A DNA stretch of 64,000 nucleotides from NCBI GenBank assembly GCA_016218415.1, contig JACRED010000024.1, forward strand, positions 62,001 through 126,000. Reading direction: 5' to 3'. The position numbers and the translations under genes were made by a program. Each line of letters opens with the position of its first letter. The first letter of the stretch is position 1. A model generated the notes under the pieces. The model had not been told where the DNA came from and made no database searches. It worked only from the letters and a program-made list of their open reading frames with translations. This document shows, one piece after another, positions 44,575 through 52,553 of this stretch. The DNA comes from Nitrosomonadales bacterium. GTDB taxonomy: Bacteria; Pseudomonadota; Gammaproteobacteria; Burkholderiales; Gallionellaceae.

Positions 44575-46356
44575 TCAGAGCACCTTCACCTGTATCAATT
44601 CTTTCCCGTCCGGGTCGGTCAGATGCACCGCGCAGGCGATGCAGGGGTCGAAGCTGTGTATGGTGCGCAGTATCTCGATGGGCTGTTGCACATCATGCAA
44701 CTGGTGGCCTTGCAAGGCTGCTTCATACGGCCCCTGATTTCCCGCCGCATCGCGCGGCCCGGCATTCCAGGTGCTGGGCACGATGGCCTGATAGTTCGAT
44801 ATCTTCTGATCGTCGATGACGATCCAGTGCGAAAGTGCACCGCGCGGCGCTTCCGTGACGCCCACACCCTGTGCATGACTCGGCCAGGTTGACGGCTCCC
44901 ACTTCGTTTCGTTGAAAGTCTGCACATCGCCCGCCCTGATGTTGGCGACCAGTTGATCGTACCAGCCCTGCATCTGATCGGCAATGATCTTGGTCTCCAG
45001 CGTGCGCGCAGCCGTGCGTCCCATCGTCGAATACAGCGCCTGCACCGGCAGGTCGAGTTTCTTCAGCGTCATGCCGACCAGTTCGCGGGTCTGCTCGTGC
45101 CCGTTAGCATGCATCATCAGCACGCGCGCCAGCGGCCCGACCTCGACCGGCCTGCCCTTCCAGCGCGGCGATTTCATCCAGGAATAATCCTTGTCCACAT
45201 CCAGTTGCCGATACGGCGGCTTCGGCCCGGTGTAGTCGAGTTTGGTCTCGCCCTTGTACGGATGCAGACCATGCTCCTTCCCCACTGAATATTCGTACCA
45301 CGCGTGGCTGACGAACTCCTGTATCTCGCTTTCCGCATTCATGTCTATCGGATGTATCTTGCTCAGGTCTCTATCCAGTATCACGCCGGAGGGAATCATG
45401 TACGAAGACGGATCGGACATGCCTTTGGCCGGGAACTCGCCAAAGGTAAGAAAGCTGCCGACCCCCTCGCCCTGCTTGAACCAGTCCTTGTAGAACCCGG
45501 CGATAGCCAGCGTGTCCGGTACATAGACCTGATCGGCGAACTCGCGCATCTGTGTGATCGCATTCTGCACCGTTTGCAGCCCGACCACGTTGACCGCCGT
45601 ACCGGAATTGCCGCCGTGGAAATGCGGGCCCTTGCCGTGGCCGGGGTGATGGGGATCTATGCTGATCGCGCAGGGTACACCGCCGACGAGGAACATCGGA
45701 TGCGGGTTCTTGCCGCCGAACACGGCATGCAGCTTCACCACGTCGCGCTGCCAGGCGAGCGCATCCAGATAATGCGCCACCGCCATCAGGTTGGCTTCGG
45801 GCGGCAGTTTGTAAGCCGGATGCCCCCAGTAGCCGTTGGCAAAAATGCCCAGCTGTCCCGCTTCGACAAAGCCTTTGAGTTTCTTCTGCATATCGCTGAA
45901 ATAACCCGGCGACGACCTGGCGTAACCGGAGATGCTTTGTGCCAGCGCCGAAGTCGCCTTCGGATCGGCCTTCAAGGCAGACACCACGTCCACCCAGTCC
46001 AGCGCATGCAAATGATAGAAGTGCATCACGTGGTCGTGGATGTATTGCGCGCCTATCATCAGGTTGCGTATCAGTTGCGCGTTGCCCGGCACTTCGATAT
46101 TCAGCGCGTTTTCGACGGCGCGCACCGAGGCGATGCCGTGCACCAGCGTGCAAACGCCGCAGATGCGCTGCGCGAACGCCCATGCCTCGCGAGGGTCGCG
46201 CCCGCTCAGGATCAGCTCGATGCCCCGCACCATCGTGCCGGCAGATGAAGCGCGGGTGATGCGGCCCGAATCATCGGTCTCCGCCTCGATGCGCAAATGG
46301 CCTTCGATACGGGTGACTGGATCGACGATGACGCGGCGTGGCATGGGCTCGTTCAT
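44575..46356 (-). CDS. hynL: [NiFe] hydrogenase large subunit (group 1e/Isp-type)
   Basis: A 593-residue catalytic subunit. The Ni-Fe ligands are in RICGVC (residues 64-69) and DPCIACAVH (570-578). The 15 residues after His578 (LTDPDGKELIQVKVL) form the C-terminal peptide removed by the maturation protease. RIEGHLRIE, GNAQLIRNLMIGAQYIHDH and ANGYWGHPAY agree with group 1 uptake enzymes. It is exported with the Tat-bearing small subunit. It is the last gene of its operon and overlaps isp2 by 4 bases (ATGA). Confidence 0.95.
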   Translation of the reverse strand: MNEPMPRRVIVDPVTRIEGHLRIEAETDDSGRITRASSAGTMVRGIELILSGRDPREAWAFAQRICGVCTLVHGIASVRAVENALNIEVPGNAQLIRNLMIGAQYIHDHVMHFYHLHALDWVDVVSALKADPKATSALAQSISGYARSSPGYFSDMQKKLKGFVEAGQLGIFANGYWGHPAYKLPPEANLMAVAHYLDALAWQRDVVKLHAVFGGKNPHPMFLVGGVPCAISIDPHHPGHGKGPHFHGGNSGTAVNVVGLQTVQNAITQMREFADQVYVPDTLAIAGFYKDWFKQGEGVGSFLTFGEFPAKGMSDPSSYMIPSGVILDRDLSKIHPIDMNAESEIQEFVSHAWYEYSVGKEHGLHPYKGETKLDYTGPKPPYRQLDVDKDYSWMKSPRWKGRPVEVGPLARVLMMHANGHEQTRELVGMTLKKLDLPVQALYSTMGRTAARTLETKIIADQMQGWYDQLVANIRAGDVQTFNETKWEPSTWPSHAQGVGVTEAPRGALSHWIVIDDQKISNYQAIVPSTWNAGPRDAAGNQGPYEAALQGHQLHDVQQPIEILRTIHSFDPCIACAVHLTDPDGKELIQVKVL

Positions 46357-47621
46357 GTCTTTTCTTCCTCAACGAGATATTCGGCCAGCAACTCGGTCAG
46401 CCCGATCACTTCGACCTTCATGTGGTAATGCTCCAGCCCTTCTTCCATCACGATGCGGCAATTGGCGCAGGCGGTGATCAGCGTCTGCGTGCCGGTCGCT
46501 TCGATCTGCCCCTTCTTGTACTTGAATGATTGCAGACGCAACGGCTCGGCACGCGAGTTGGCGGAGACCCCGCCCCCGCCACCGCAGCACCAGTTCATCA
46601 CACCCGCATCCGGCATCTCGCGGAAGTCCTCAGCGATTTCATTCAACAAGCGGCGCGGCTGTTCGATCACGCCGCCGCGACGGGCGATCTGGCAGGGATC
46701 GTGATAGGTCAGCGGACGCTGGTCTTTTCCCTTGGTCCTGAGCTTGCCCGCCGTATGCAGCTCATCCAGCACTTCGAGGATATGTTTCACCTCGAAACTG
46801 AACGGTCTGCCCATCAGGTTTGGCCCTTCCCAGCGCAAGGCGGTGAACGCATGTCCGCATTCCGGGCTGATGACGCATTTCACTTTCAATCTTTCGGCAG
46901 CCACCACGATGCGGCTGACGATCTCGCGCGCCAGATCGGACGCGCCGATCTGGATGCCGCTGTTGGTGGCCTCGAACGCATCCTGCGCCAGCGTCCAGCT
47001 CACGCCCGCCTGCTTGAAGATGCGACTGAGCGCGGACAGGTATTCGGGAAAGTTGATGATCTCCATCGAGGACATCAGCACCAGATAATCGGCGCCCTCC
47101 CTCTCGACCGGCACTGCTATGCCGGTCTCGGCCTGTACATGTTTGATCTGCGCCAGCACCGCCGGCCACTTGATACCCATCGGGCTGCCGATAGTAATGG
47201 CACGCGTGGTCGCAGCGACCAGGTCTTCCGGCGCATGTCCCGAAGCTGCCATGCCTTCGCGCATCTTGCGGATCATATAAGTCATGTCGTTACCCACCGG
47301 GCACACCATCGCGCACCGACCACACAGGGTGCAGCTATCGTAGACCAGCGGTTCCCACTCGGCCAGCTCCGCATCCGTCACCGGCTTGGACAGACCGAGC
47401 GCCTTGCCGACCTTTCCGAGTAGCGTGTATTCCTGCTGCCACACGCGGCGCAACGGTTCCAGTTTGTGTATGGGTGTGTACTGCGCATCGCCGGTCTCGG
47501 TGTAAAACAAACACGCCTCGGCGCACAGGCCGCAATGCACGCAACTGGAAAAGAAGCTGGCGATGGGCGCGTCGATGACCTCCTTGAAGGAATTGATGCC
47601 TTTTTCTATCGTCGCACTCAT
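46353..47621 (-). CDS. isp2: Isp2, HdrD-like iron-sulfur electron-transfer protein of hydrogenase
   Basis: A 422-residue protein with two ferredoxin-type clusters (CVHCGLCAEAC and CTLCGRCAMVCPVG) and two CCG-type domains (including NWCCGGGGGVS and ACANCRIV) as in heterodisulfide reductase HdrD. In group 1e hydrogenases Isp2 sits on the cytoplasmic side with Isp1 and moves electrons between hydrogenase and quinone or a sulfur-linked acceptor. ATG 47621 is chosen because MSATIEKGINSFKEVI follows a G-rich site; the longer frame starts without a ribosome site. Confidence 0.88.
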   Translation of the reverse strand: MSATIEKGINSFKEVIDAPIASFFSSCVHCGLCAEACLFYTETGDAQYTPIHKLEPLRRVWQQEYTLLGKVGKALGLSKPVTDAELAEWEPLVYDSCTLCGRCAMVCPVGNDMTYMIRKMREGMAASGHAPEDLVAATTRAITIGSPMGIKWPAVLAQIKHVQAETGIAVPVEREGADYLVLMSSMEIINFPEYLSALSRIFKQAGVSWTLAQDAFEATNSGIQIGASDLAREIVSRIVVAAERLKVKCVISPECGHAFTALRWEGPNLMGRPFSFEVKHILEVLDELHTAGKLRTKGKDQRPLTYHDPCQIARRGGVIEQPRRLLNEIAEDFREMPDAGVMNWCCGGGGGVSANSRAEPLRLQSFKYKKGQIEATGTQTLITACANCRIVMEEGLEHYHMKVEVIGLTELLAEYLVEEEKT

Positions 47622-47745
47622 CGCCCCCCCCAGATTACGAATCGGCCTCTTGTTCTCCCGGCGGCATTCCACCAACTTGAGCGTCGGCCTCCGGCGTCAT
47701 TCGCGGACGCTCCCATCCCCACTGCGCGGGGCCCCTGCTCGCTGC

Positions 47746-48405
47746 TCATGACGCCACGCCTTTACGTCCGAAGATGTCGCCGTTATACCAGCGCGAGATA
47801 AACACCGAGAAGGTGTGGAACAGTTTGGTGAACGGCAACAGCACCAGCAGCAACTCGACCGAGTACAGGTGCAACGCAAGCATCAGCGTGTATTCCACCA
47901 GCAGATGGTGGTAGGCCAGATAGCCGGTCAGCAACGGCAACAGCGTCGCGGCCCAGGCCAGATAATCGCCGAAGCCGGACAGCATGCGCTTCACCGGGTT
48001 GTTCAGCCGGTGCGCCAGCAGTACGACCAACGCCACGATCGCCGACACGACCGAAGCATCCACCAGCGCCGGCGGCAAACCAGGCCAGACCAAGCCCGTC
48101 AAGCCACGGAAGAATTCGATGTGCGGCGCAAAGAAGAAGATGGCAAACAGCAATCCCAGGTGAAAAACATATCCGCCGATGTACGTCACCGGATCGCGCT
48201 TCAGCATGCCTTGCACCGGCAGCGAACGTGTAAATATCGTGCGCCAGCCGCTGCCCGGAGTCGTGGCGCGGGGTTTGGCCAGATCAGCCTTGCGACCGAG
48301 CCCGAAGATTTCGAACAGGCGCAGCACAACACCCGCAGAAAATATGATCAAGGCCCAGTTCAACGCGCTGCCGCGCGCAAATGTCAGGAGATCGAGATAG
48401 CTCAT
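47746..48405 (-). CDS. isp1: Isp1, NarI-like membrane cytochrome b of hydrogenase
   Basis: A 219-residue protein with five membrane helices and histidines suited to heme b (GYVFHLGLLF, LLAHRLNNP, AYHHLLVEY, LHLYSVELLL). It resembles the NarI/HdrE family, as expected for Isp1. The ATG overlaps the hynS stop; GGGAGG lies upstream. A 124-base gap before isp2 carries no gene. It takes electrons from the small subunit across the membrane. Confidence 0.87.
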   Translation of the reverse strand: MSYLDLLTFARGSALNWALIIFSAGVVLRLFEIFGLGRKADLAKPRATTPGSGWRTIFTRSLPVQGMLKRDPVTYIGGYVFHLGLLFAIFFFAPHIEFFRGLTGLVWPGLPPALVDASVVSAIVALVVLLAHRLNNPVKRMLSGFGDYLAWAATLLPLLTGYLAYHHLLVEYTLMLALHLYSVELLLVLLPFTKLFHTFSVFISRWYNGDIFGRKGVAS

Positions 48406-49505
48406 TTTTCCTCCCGGGTCAGTTCCTGCACCGTCACTTTGTCGTGCGCCATTTTCGCTGCCGACTTGTTCGAGCGGTTGTGCCAGGTGATCACCACACC
48501 CGCCGCCGCTCCGGCCGCCACTGCACCACCGAGCATGGCAGTATTCGCCGACACCGGCATGGACAACGCTTTGTACAGCGGCCCGGCACCCCAGAAATTC
48601 GGCTCTGAACATCCAATACAGCCGTGGCCGGACTGGATGGGGAAACTGGTGCCGTCGTTCCACTTGGCCGTGGCGCAGGCGTTGTAAGTCACCGGCCCCT
48701 TGCAGCCGAGCTTGAACAGGCACCAGCCCTGCCGGGCCGCCTCGTCATCGAAACTCTCCGCGAACTTGCCTTGGTCGTAGAACGGGCGGCGATAGCAACG
48801 GTCGTGTATGGTCTCGCCGTAGAACGACTTGGGGCGACCCAGATCATCCAGTTCCGGGATGCTGCCGAAGGTGAGGAAGTGCGCCAGCACGCCGGTCATC
48901 ACCACCGGGATCGGCGGGCAGCCGGGCACGTTGATGATGGGTTTGTCCTTGACGATGTCGCTTACTGAAACCGCGCCAGTCGGATTCGGATCGGCCTTGG
49001 GCAGGCCGCCGTAGGTCGCGCAGGTCCCCACCGCAACGATGGCCGCAGCACCCTTGGCGGTCTCAACCAGCATGTCGTAGTTGCTGATACCGGCGATGGT
49101 GGAGTAACTGGGATTGCCCATCGGAATCGAACCGTCGACGATCAGCAGATACCTGCCCTCGTTGTCCTTCATCGCCGATGCGCGTGCCCGCTCGGCAGCC
49201 TCTCCCGAAGCGGCTTGCAGCGTGTGGTGGTAGTCGAGCGAGATCAGATCGAAGATCAGGTTTTCCAGCGTCGGCGAGTGCGAACGCGTAATGGATTCGG
49301 TGCAGCCGGTGCATTCCTGAAACGAGAGCCAGATCACCGATTGCCGTCGCGCCCCGGAGATCGCCTCCGCCATCACCTTCGCCATAGAGGGTGGCAACGC
49401 CAGCATCGCCGTCACAGCAGTGCAGAATTCGAGGAATTCGCGGCGTGTCACCCCGCGCTGCTTCAGCCCTGCACCCACACTGCCCGGTTTTTCGGATGGC
49501 TTCAT
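48402..49505 (-). CDS. hynS: [NiFe] hydrogenase small subunit, Tat-exported
   Basis: A 367-residue protein. The twin-arginine signal is TRREFLEFC (Arg21-Arg22). The proximal-cluster motif ECTGCTES has Cys65 and Cys68, with Gly where O2-tolerant enzymes have an extra Cys. GTCATYGG likewise lacks the second extra Cys. So it should be a standard, oxygen-sensitive type. HGCIGCSEPNFW near residue 300 binds the medial/distal clusters, and a C-terminal helix (MLGGAVAAGAAAGVVITW) anchors it. ATG 49505 follows GGGAG. Confidence 0.94.
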   Translation of the reverse strand: MKPSEKPGSVGAGLKQRGVTRREFLEFCTAVTAMLALPPSMAKVMAEAISGARRQSVIWLSFQECTGCTESITRSHSPTLENLIFDLISLDYHHTLQAASGEAAERARASAMKDNEGRYLLIVDGSIPMGNPSYSTIAGISNYDMLVETAKGAAAIVAVGTCATYGGLPKADPNPTGAVSVSDIVKDKPIINVPGCPPIPVVMTGVLAHFLTFGSIPELDDLGRPKSFYGETIHDRCYRRPFYDQGKFAESFDDEAARQGWCLFKLGCKGPVTYNACATAKWNDGTSFPIQSGHGCIGCSEPNFWGAGPLYKALSMPVSANTAMLGGAVAAGAAAGVVITWHNRSNKSAAKMAHDKVTVQELTREEK

Positions 49506-49544
49506 GCCGACTCCCAGCGGTTGCTCACCATGGAATACACGGAC

Positions 49545-49573
49545 ATTCTGCGCGCCTGAACTGGCTTGGTCAA
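49545..49573 (-). promoter_or_regulatory. Possible promoter for hynS-isp1-isp2-hynL
   Basis: On the minus strand TTGACC and CAGAAT are spaced by 17 bases, 40-70 bases before the hynS ATG. The -35 matches well and the -10 only partly. It would allow the structural genes to be transcribed apart from the maturation genes upstream. Confidence 0.25.
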
Positions 49574-49600
49574 TCCATCAAAGGGGTTATAAGGAAACGA

Positions 49601-50083
49601 CTATTCCAGACCGGGATAGCGGGTATATCTTTCGAGGATGCCGGAAGCGATCAGGCACACTTCCGGCACCGCTGCAGCGACCTCCGGCGTCAGCATCCCG
49701 CCCCAGCCCACCACGCCGGGCTGCACGCCGATCAGTGCGCGCTGCTGCGGCCAGTGTCCGGTCAGCAGCGAGATGGACATCAGGTCGATCAGCCCCACCT
49801 CGTGCACGCTGCTCTTGCGGTTCGCGCCCATGAAGCGGTCCATTTCCTCGCCCTCAAAGCAGCGCACAGCCCCCGGCGCATCGCCCAGTTCGGCGGCATC
49901 GATCACCAGCAAGGCATCGCATACACTGATCGGCACCGCCAGCGTGAACGACAGGGTGCCGCCGTCGAGGAACTCGATGTCGTCGCGACCGGCGTAGCTT
50001 TTTTCCAGTTCGCGCATGACGGCGATACCCGCACCCTCGTCGGTGAGCAGCGTATTGCCGATACCGAGTACAAGTATCTTCAT
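49601..50083 (-). CDS. hupD: Hydrogenase maturation endopeptidase (HupD/HyaD type)
   Basis: A 160-residue protein: MKILVLGIGNTLLTDEGAGI with the nickel-sensing Glu, DGGTLSFTLAVPI, DALLVIDAAELGDAPG, and VHEVGLIDLMSISLL with the conserved His. It trims the C-terminal peptide of the large subunit after nickel insertion. The start is ATG 50083, overlapping the upstream hupK-like stop (ATGA). It lies 95 bases before hynS. Confidence 0.93.
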   Translation of the reverse strand: MKILVLGIGNTLLTDEGAGIAVMRELEKSYAGRDDIEFLDGGTLSFTLAVPISVCDALLVIDAAELGDAPGAVRCFEGEEMDRFMGANRKSSVHEVGLIDLMSISLLTGHWPQQRALIGVQPGVVGWGGMLTPEVAAAVPEVCLIASGILERYTRYPGLE

Positions 50084-51045
50084 GCCCATTCCAGCTCCCA
50101 CGGGACGCAGGGATCGAGCGTGACGACGAGACGGGCGACGTGCCGTTCCAGCACATCCCGGTCACGCGCATCCGATCCCGGCAGGCAATCATGCAGCATA
50201 CCCCGGGGATGGAAATTCCATTCCGTCGGCGCAACGATCATGTAGTCGGCGACGCGCTCGCCATCGAGCACTATCTCATGCATCAACAAGCCGCGAGCGG
50301 TCTCCACGAGTGCGCGGCCTGTGCCGGGTGCGACAGGCGCCGCGCTCACGGTGCCCCCCGCCCCGACTTTCTCATTCCCGGCAGACCAATCCAGCAACTC
50401 GTCCAGGCGCGCCAGCCAGCGCGCAGACCAGGGCGATGCCGCTGCTTCGTTTTCCGGCATACGCCGCGCAATGGCTCCTGTTTCCGCTGCCATGCCACGC
50501 CAGTTTGGCAGACGGCAGAATCCGGCATTTAATCGCGGCCACTCTGCCAGCGAACTTTTCGCGTCCAGTGTCGGCAACAAACGGTGCGCAGGGCAAGTTG
50601 GTTCGCTGGCCTGCATCAGAAGCTGACGAAGTCTGGTGATGCGCGGACCTGTCAGCAATGTGCGCAGCTCGCCGCGCTTTTCTGCCGCGACCCACTTTGC
50701 CGCACTCACGAATTCCTGCTGCATTGCCGTTTCACCCAGCAGAGGCGGAAGGTCGAGCAGGCAGCGCCAAAGATGCTCGCGCAACATTTCGCATTGCACA
50801 CCGGTATTGAGTCGCGCGGCGCATTCCTCTCCCTGCGCGGCAGCCAGCGCCAGTTCTGCCGCACGCGCCTGCGCTTGCCCGCACAACGCAAACAGCAGGG
50901 GAAGCAATCGCACCGCCTGATCGGCGTTACGGCCGCGCAGGAACACAGCCGCATCGGGACGCTCACTGCTGACCTGTACAGCGCTGACACGGTCACGGTC
51001 ACAAGCGAGCCGCACACGTACACGGCCTGTATCCAGATTGGACAT
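50080..51045 (-). CDS. HupK-like hydrogenase assembly protein
   Basis: A 321-residue protein that looks like a degenerate hydrogenase large subunit. The C-terminus has LDPCVPWELEWA where the catalytic protein has DPCxxC, and NWRGMAAETGAIAR and ARGLLMHEIVLDGERVADY correspond to the large-subunit core. HupK-type proteins carry such features and are thought to act as scaffolds for Fe(CN)2CO assembly. The ATG overlaps the hypC stop (TAATG). Assigned from motif and position. Confidence 0.7.
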   Translation of the reverse strand: MSNLDTGRVRVRLACDRDRVSAVQVSSERPDAAVFLRGRNADQAVRLLPLLFALCGQAQARAAELALAAAQGEECAARLNTGVQCEMLREHLWRCLLDLPPLLGETAMQQEFVSAAKWVAAEKRGELRTLLTGPRITRLRQLLMQASEPTCPAHRLLPTLDAKSSLAEWPRLNAGFCRLPNWRGMAAETGAIARRMPENEAAASPWSARWLARLDELLDWSAGNEKVGAGGTVSAAPVAPGTGRALVETARGLLMHEIVLDGERVADYMIVAPTEWNFHPRGMLHDCLPGSDARDRDVLERHVARLVVTLDPCVPWELEWA

Positions 51046-51314
51046 TATGGGCGCAGGGGCAGATCGGGAAAGTATGCATCCAGGCTGGATTCGCCTTGCA
51101 AGGCCGCCGCAAGGCCATCCAGCGCAAGATTGATTTCATACACCCGCTGCGCCGTCAGTTTTTCGCGGGCCTGCCCCAGCACGGCATAGACCCATACACC
51201 CGGCGATACGTCATCCAGCAGCAGGATGTTCAGCCGTTCACGCCGGCCGCGCCCCTCGCACCAGGCAAATGCGCCATCGATTTCGACCACTTGCATGGGA
51301 ATGCCAAGACACAT
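51045..51314 (-). CDS. hypC: Hydrogenase maturation chaperone HypC/HupF
   Basis: An 89-residue protein beginning MCLGIPMQVVEIDGAFAWCEGRG; the N-terminal Met-Cys is the invariant HypC feature that carries the iron center. LLLDDVSPGVWVYAVLGQAREKLT fits the rest. The longer frame to 51434 is rejected because Cys2 must follow the start. It is the first gene of the hydrogenase operon. hypA, B, D, E and F are not in the window. Confidence 0.92.
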   Translation of the reverse strand: MCLGIPMQVVEIDGAFAWCEGRGRRERLNILLLDDVSPGVWVYAVLGQAREKLTAQRVYEINLALDGLAAALQGESSLDAYFPDLPLRP

Positions 51315-51390
51315 GGCGGTATTTCCTCGCATTTCGTTTTTCAACGGATATGCGCATGCTACCAATAATTGCACTTGTTGAGCGATGCAG

Positions 51391-51436
51391 TACCCGCGCA
51401 ATGTGCGCTTCTGTCTTAGCGCGCTCGGCCGCATCA
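51391..51436 (+). repeat. Stretch resembling the 3' end of the aminotransferase gene
   Basis: Read on plus, this codes PRNVRFCLSALGRIRVP, nearly the NPRNVRFCLSALDDVLGRIK of the aminotransferase at about 44358-44416, with a short deletion. About 28 of the first 32 bases match. It lies in the 177-base gap between hypC and the SUMF1-like gene, which otherwise holds nothing I can name. Confidence 0.45.
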
Positions 51437-51491
51437 GGGTGCCGGATGCGCAAACCGGGAGCTACCTGTTCCGCAACGCAACAATGTGTAC

Positions 51492-52217
51492 TCAGGGAAG
51501 CGATCTTGCCAGACGGAAGCCGTATGAATAACTGCGCGAGGTCTTGAGAAATCTGAGGCTGATCGTTGCCTGTAACAGTTGCGGTTCATACACCGAGCCA
51601 CCTCCACGAATCACTCGCAATCCGCAATCCCCTTCCCAGCAGGTATCGGTCCATTCCCACACGTTGCCGCTCATATCATACAGGCCGTAGCCGTTCGCCC
51701 GCTTCTCACCCACCGGGTGATTCTGACCGGCGCTGTTGTCCTCATACCACGCCACCGCCTTGATATCGTCCCCGCCGCAGTATTTAGTCTTTCTGCCGCC
51801 ATAGCAGGCGTATTCCCACTCTTCCTTGCTGGGAAGCCGGTAACTTTTACCGGTCTTCCTCGACAGCCATTCAATGTATGCTTGTGCATCGTCCCAGCTC
51901 ACGTAGATCACCGGCCGCCCCCCGCGCCCCCACTGCTCGGCCGGCTTTCCCTCTGCGGGTTTGTAGCCATTGCAACCGCCCTCGGCAAGGCAGGCATCCC
52001 AATCGTCGAAGGTCACCTCGAATTTTCCGATGGCATATCCCTTCTCGGGGAGTCCTATCATATCCGGGCACACATCACAGTCGCGAAATACCCCCGCCAC
52101 CGGATCGGCCATAACGATCTGAACCACTGAACAGAACGCTAAACACATCGCCCACTTCACCAGATACGGCAGGGAACCCGGATAATAATTTTCATTGCTG
52201 CTTTCCCGTATCTTCAT
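51492..52217 (-). CDS. SUMF1/FGE-like protein without catalytic cysteines (paralogue)
   Basis: A 241-residue protein with a membrane-targeting N-terminus (LPYLVKWAMCLAFCSVVQIVMA). The SUMF1 domain shows FEVTFDDWDACLAEGG, VSWDDAQAYIEWLSRKTGKSYRLPSKEEWEYACYGG, NGYGLYDMSGNVWEWTDTCW and IRGGGSVYEP...YGFRLARSLP. No cysteine follows RGGGS, so formylglycine formation is unlikely. Both this and the 3173-4129 protein start the mature part with FRDCxxCP. GGAGG lies 8 bases before ATG 52217; an ATG at 52235 is an alternative. Confidence 0.78.
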   Translation of the reverse strand: MKIRESSNENYYPGSLPYLVKWAMCLAFCSVVQIVMADPVAGVFRDCDVCPDMIGLPEKGYAIGKFEVTFDDWDACLAEGGCNGYKPAEGKPAEQWGRGGRPVIYVSWDDAQAYIEWLSRKTGKSYRLPSKEEWEYACYGGRKTKYCGGDDIKAVAWYEDNSAGQNHPVGEKRANGYGLYDMSGNVWEWTDTCWEGDCGLRVIRGGGSVYEPQLLQATISLRFLKTSRSYSYGFRLARSLP

Positions 52218-52553
52218 GATGCCTGCCTCCCCCATGCTCGTCCCTCTGTATTTTCCCGCCCCGCACCCGATGACGGGGCTGCGATTTGACCGTAATACAC
52301 CGCCTGCCAGCCGGGTGTCCCGACCTATATATCCGGAGAAAATGCTACTACACAGATGCATGGGAGATTTGATGCAAATCAAGCCTGCCTATCACTTCCG
52401 GCGCAGACATAACGAAGTTATCGATCCGTCCGGATACGGAAGCCTGCGGGGCTCCCCCTCATAGCTTCCCGAACAATCTCGACGGGATTGCGCAACAGCC
52501 TGTGCGGATTCGAAGCATCATTCGGATGACGCCACACCGGCATTGCCAGAAAG

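Noticed and set aside
49215-49559. Plus-strand frame opposite hynS
   Set aside because: Shadow of the hydrogenase small subunit.
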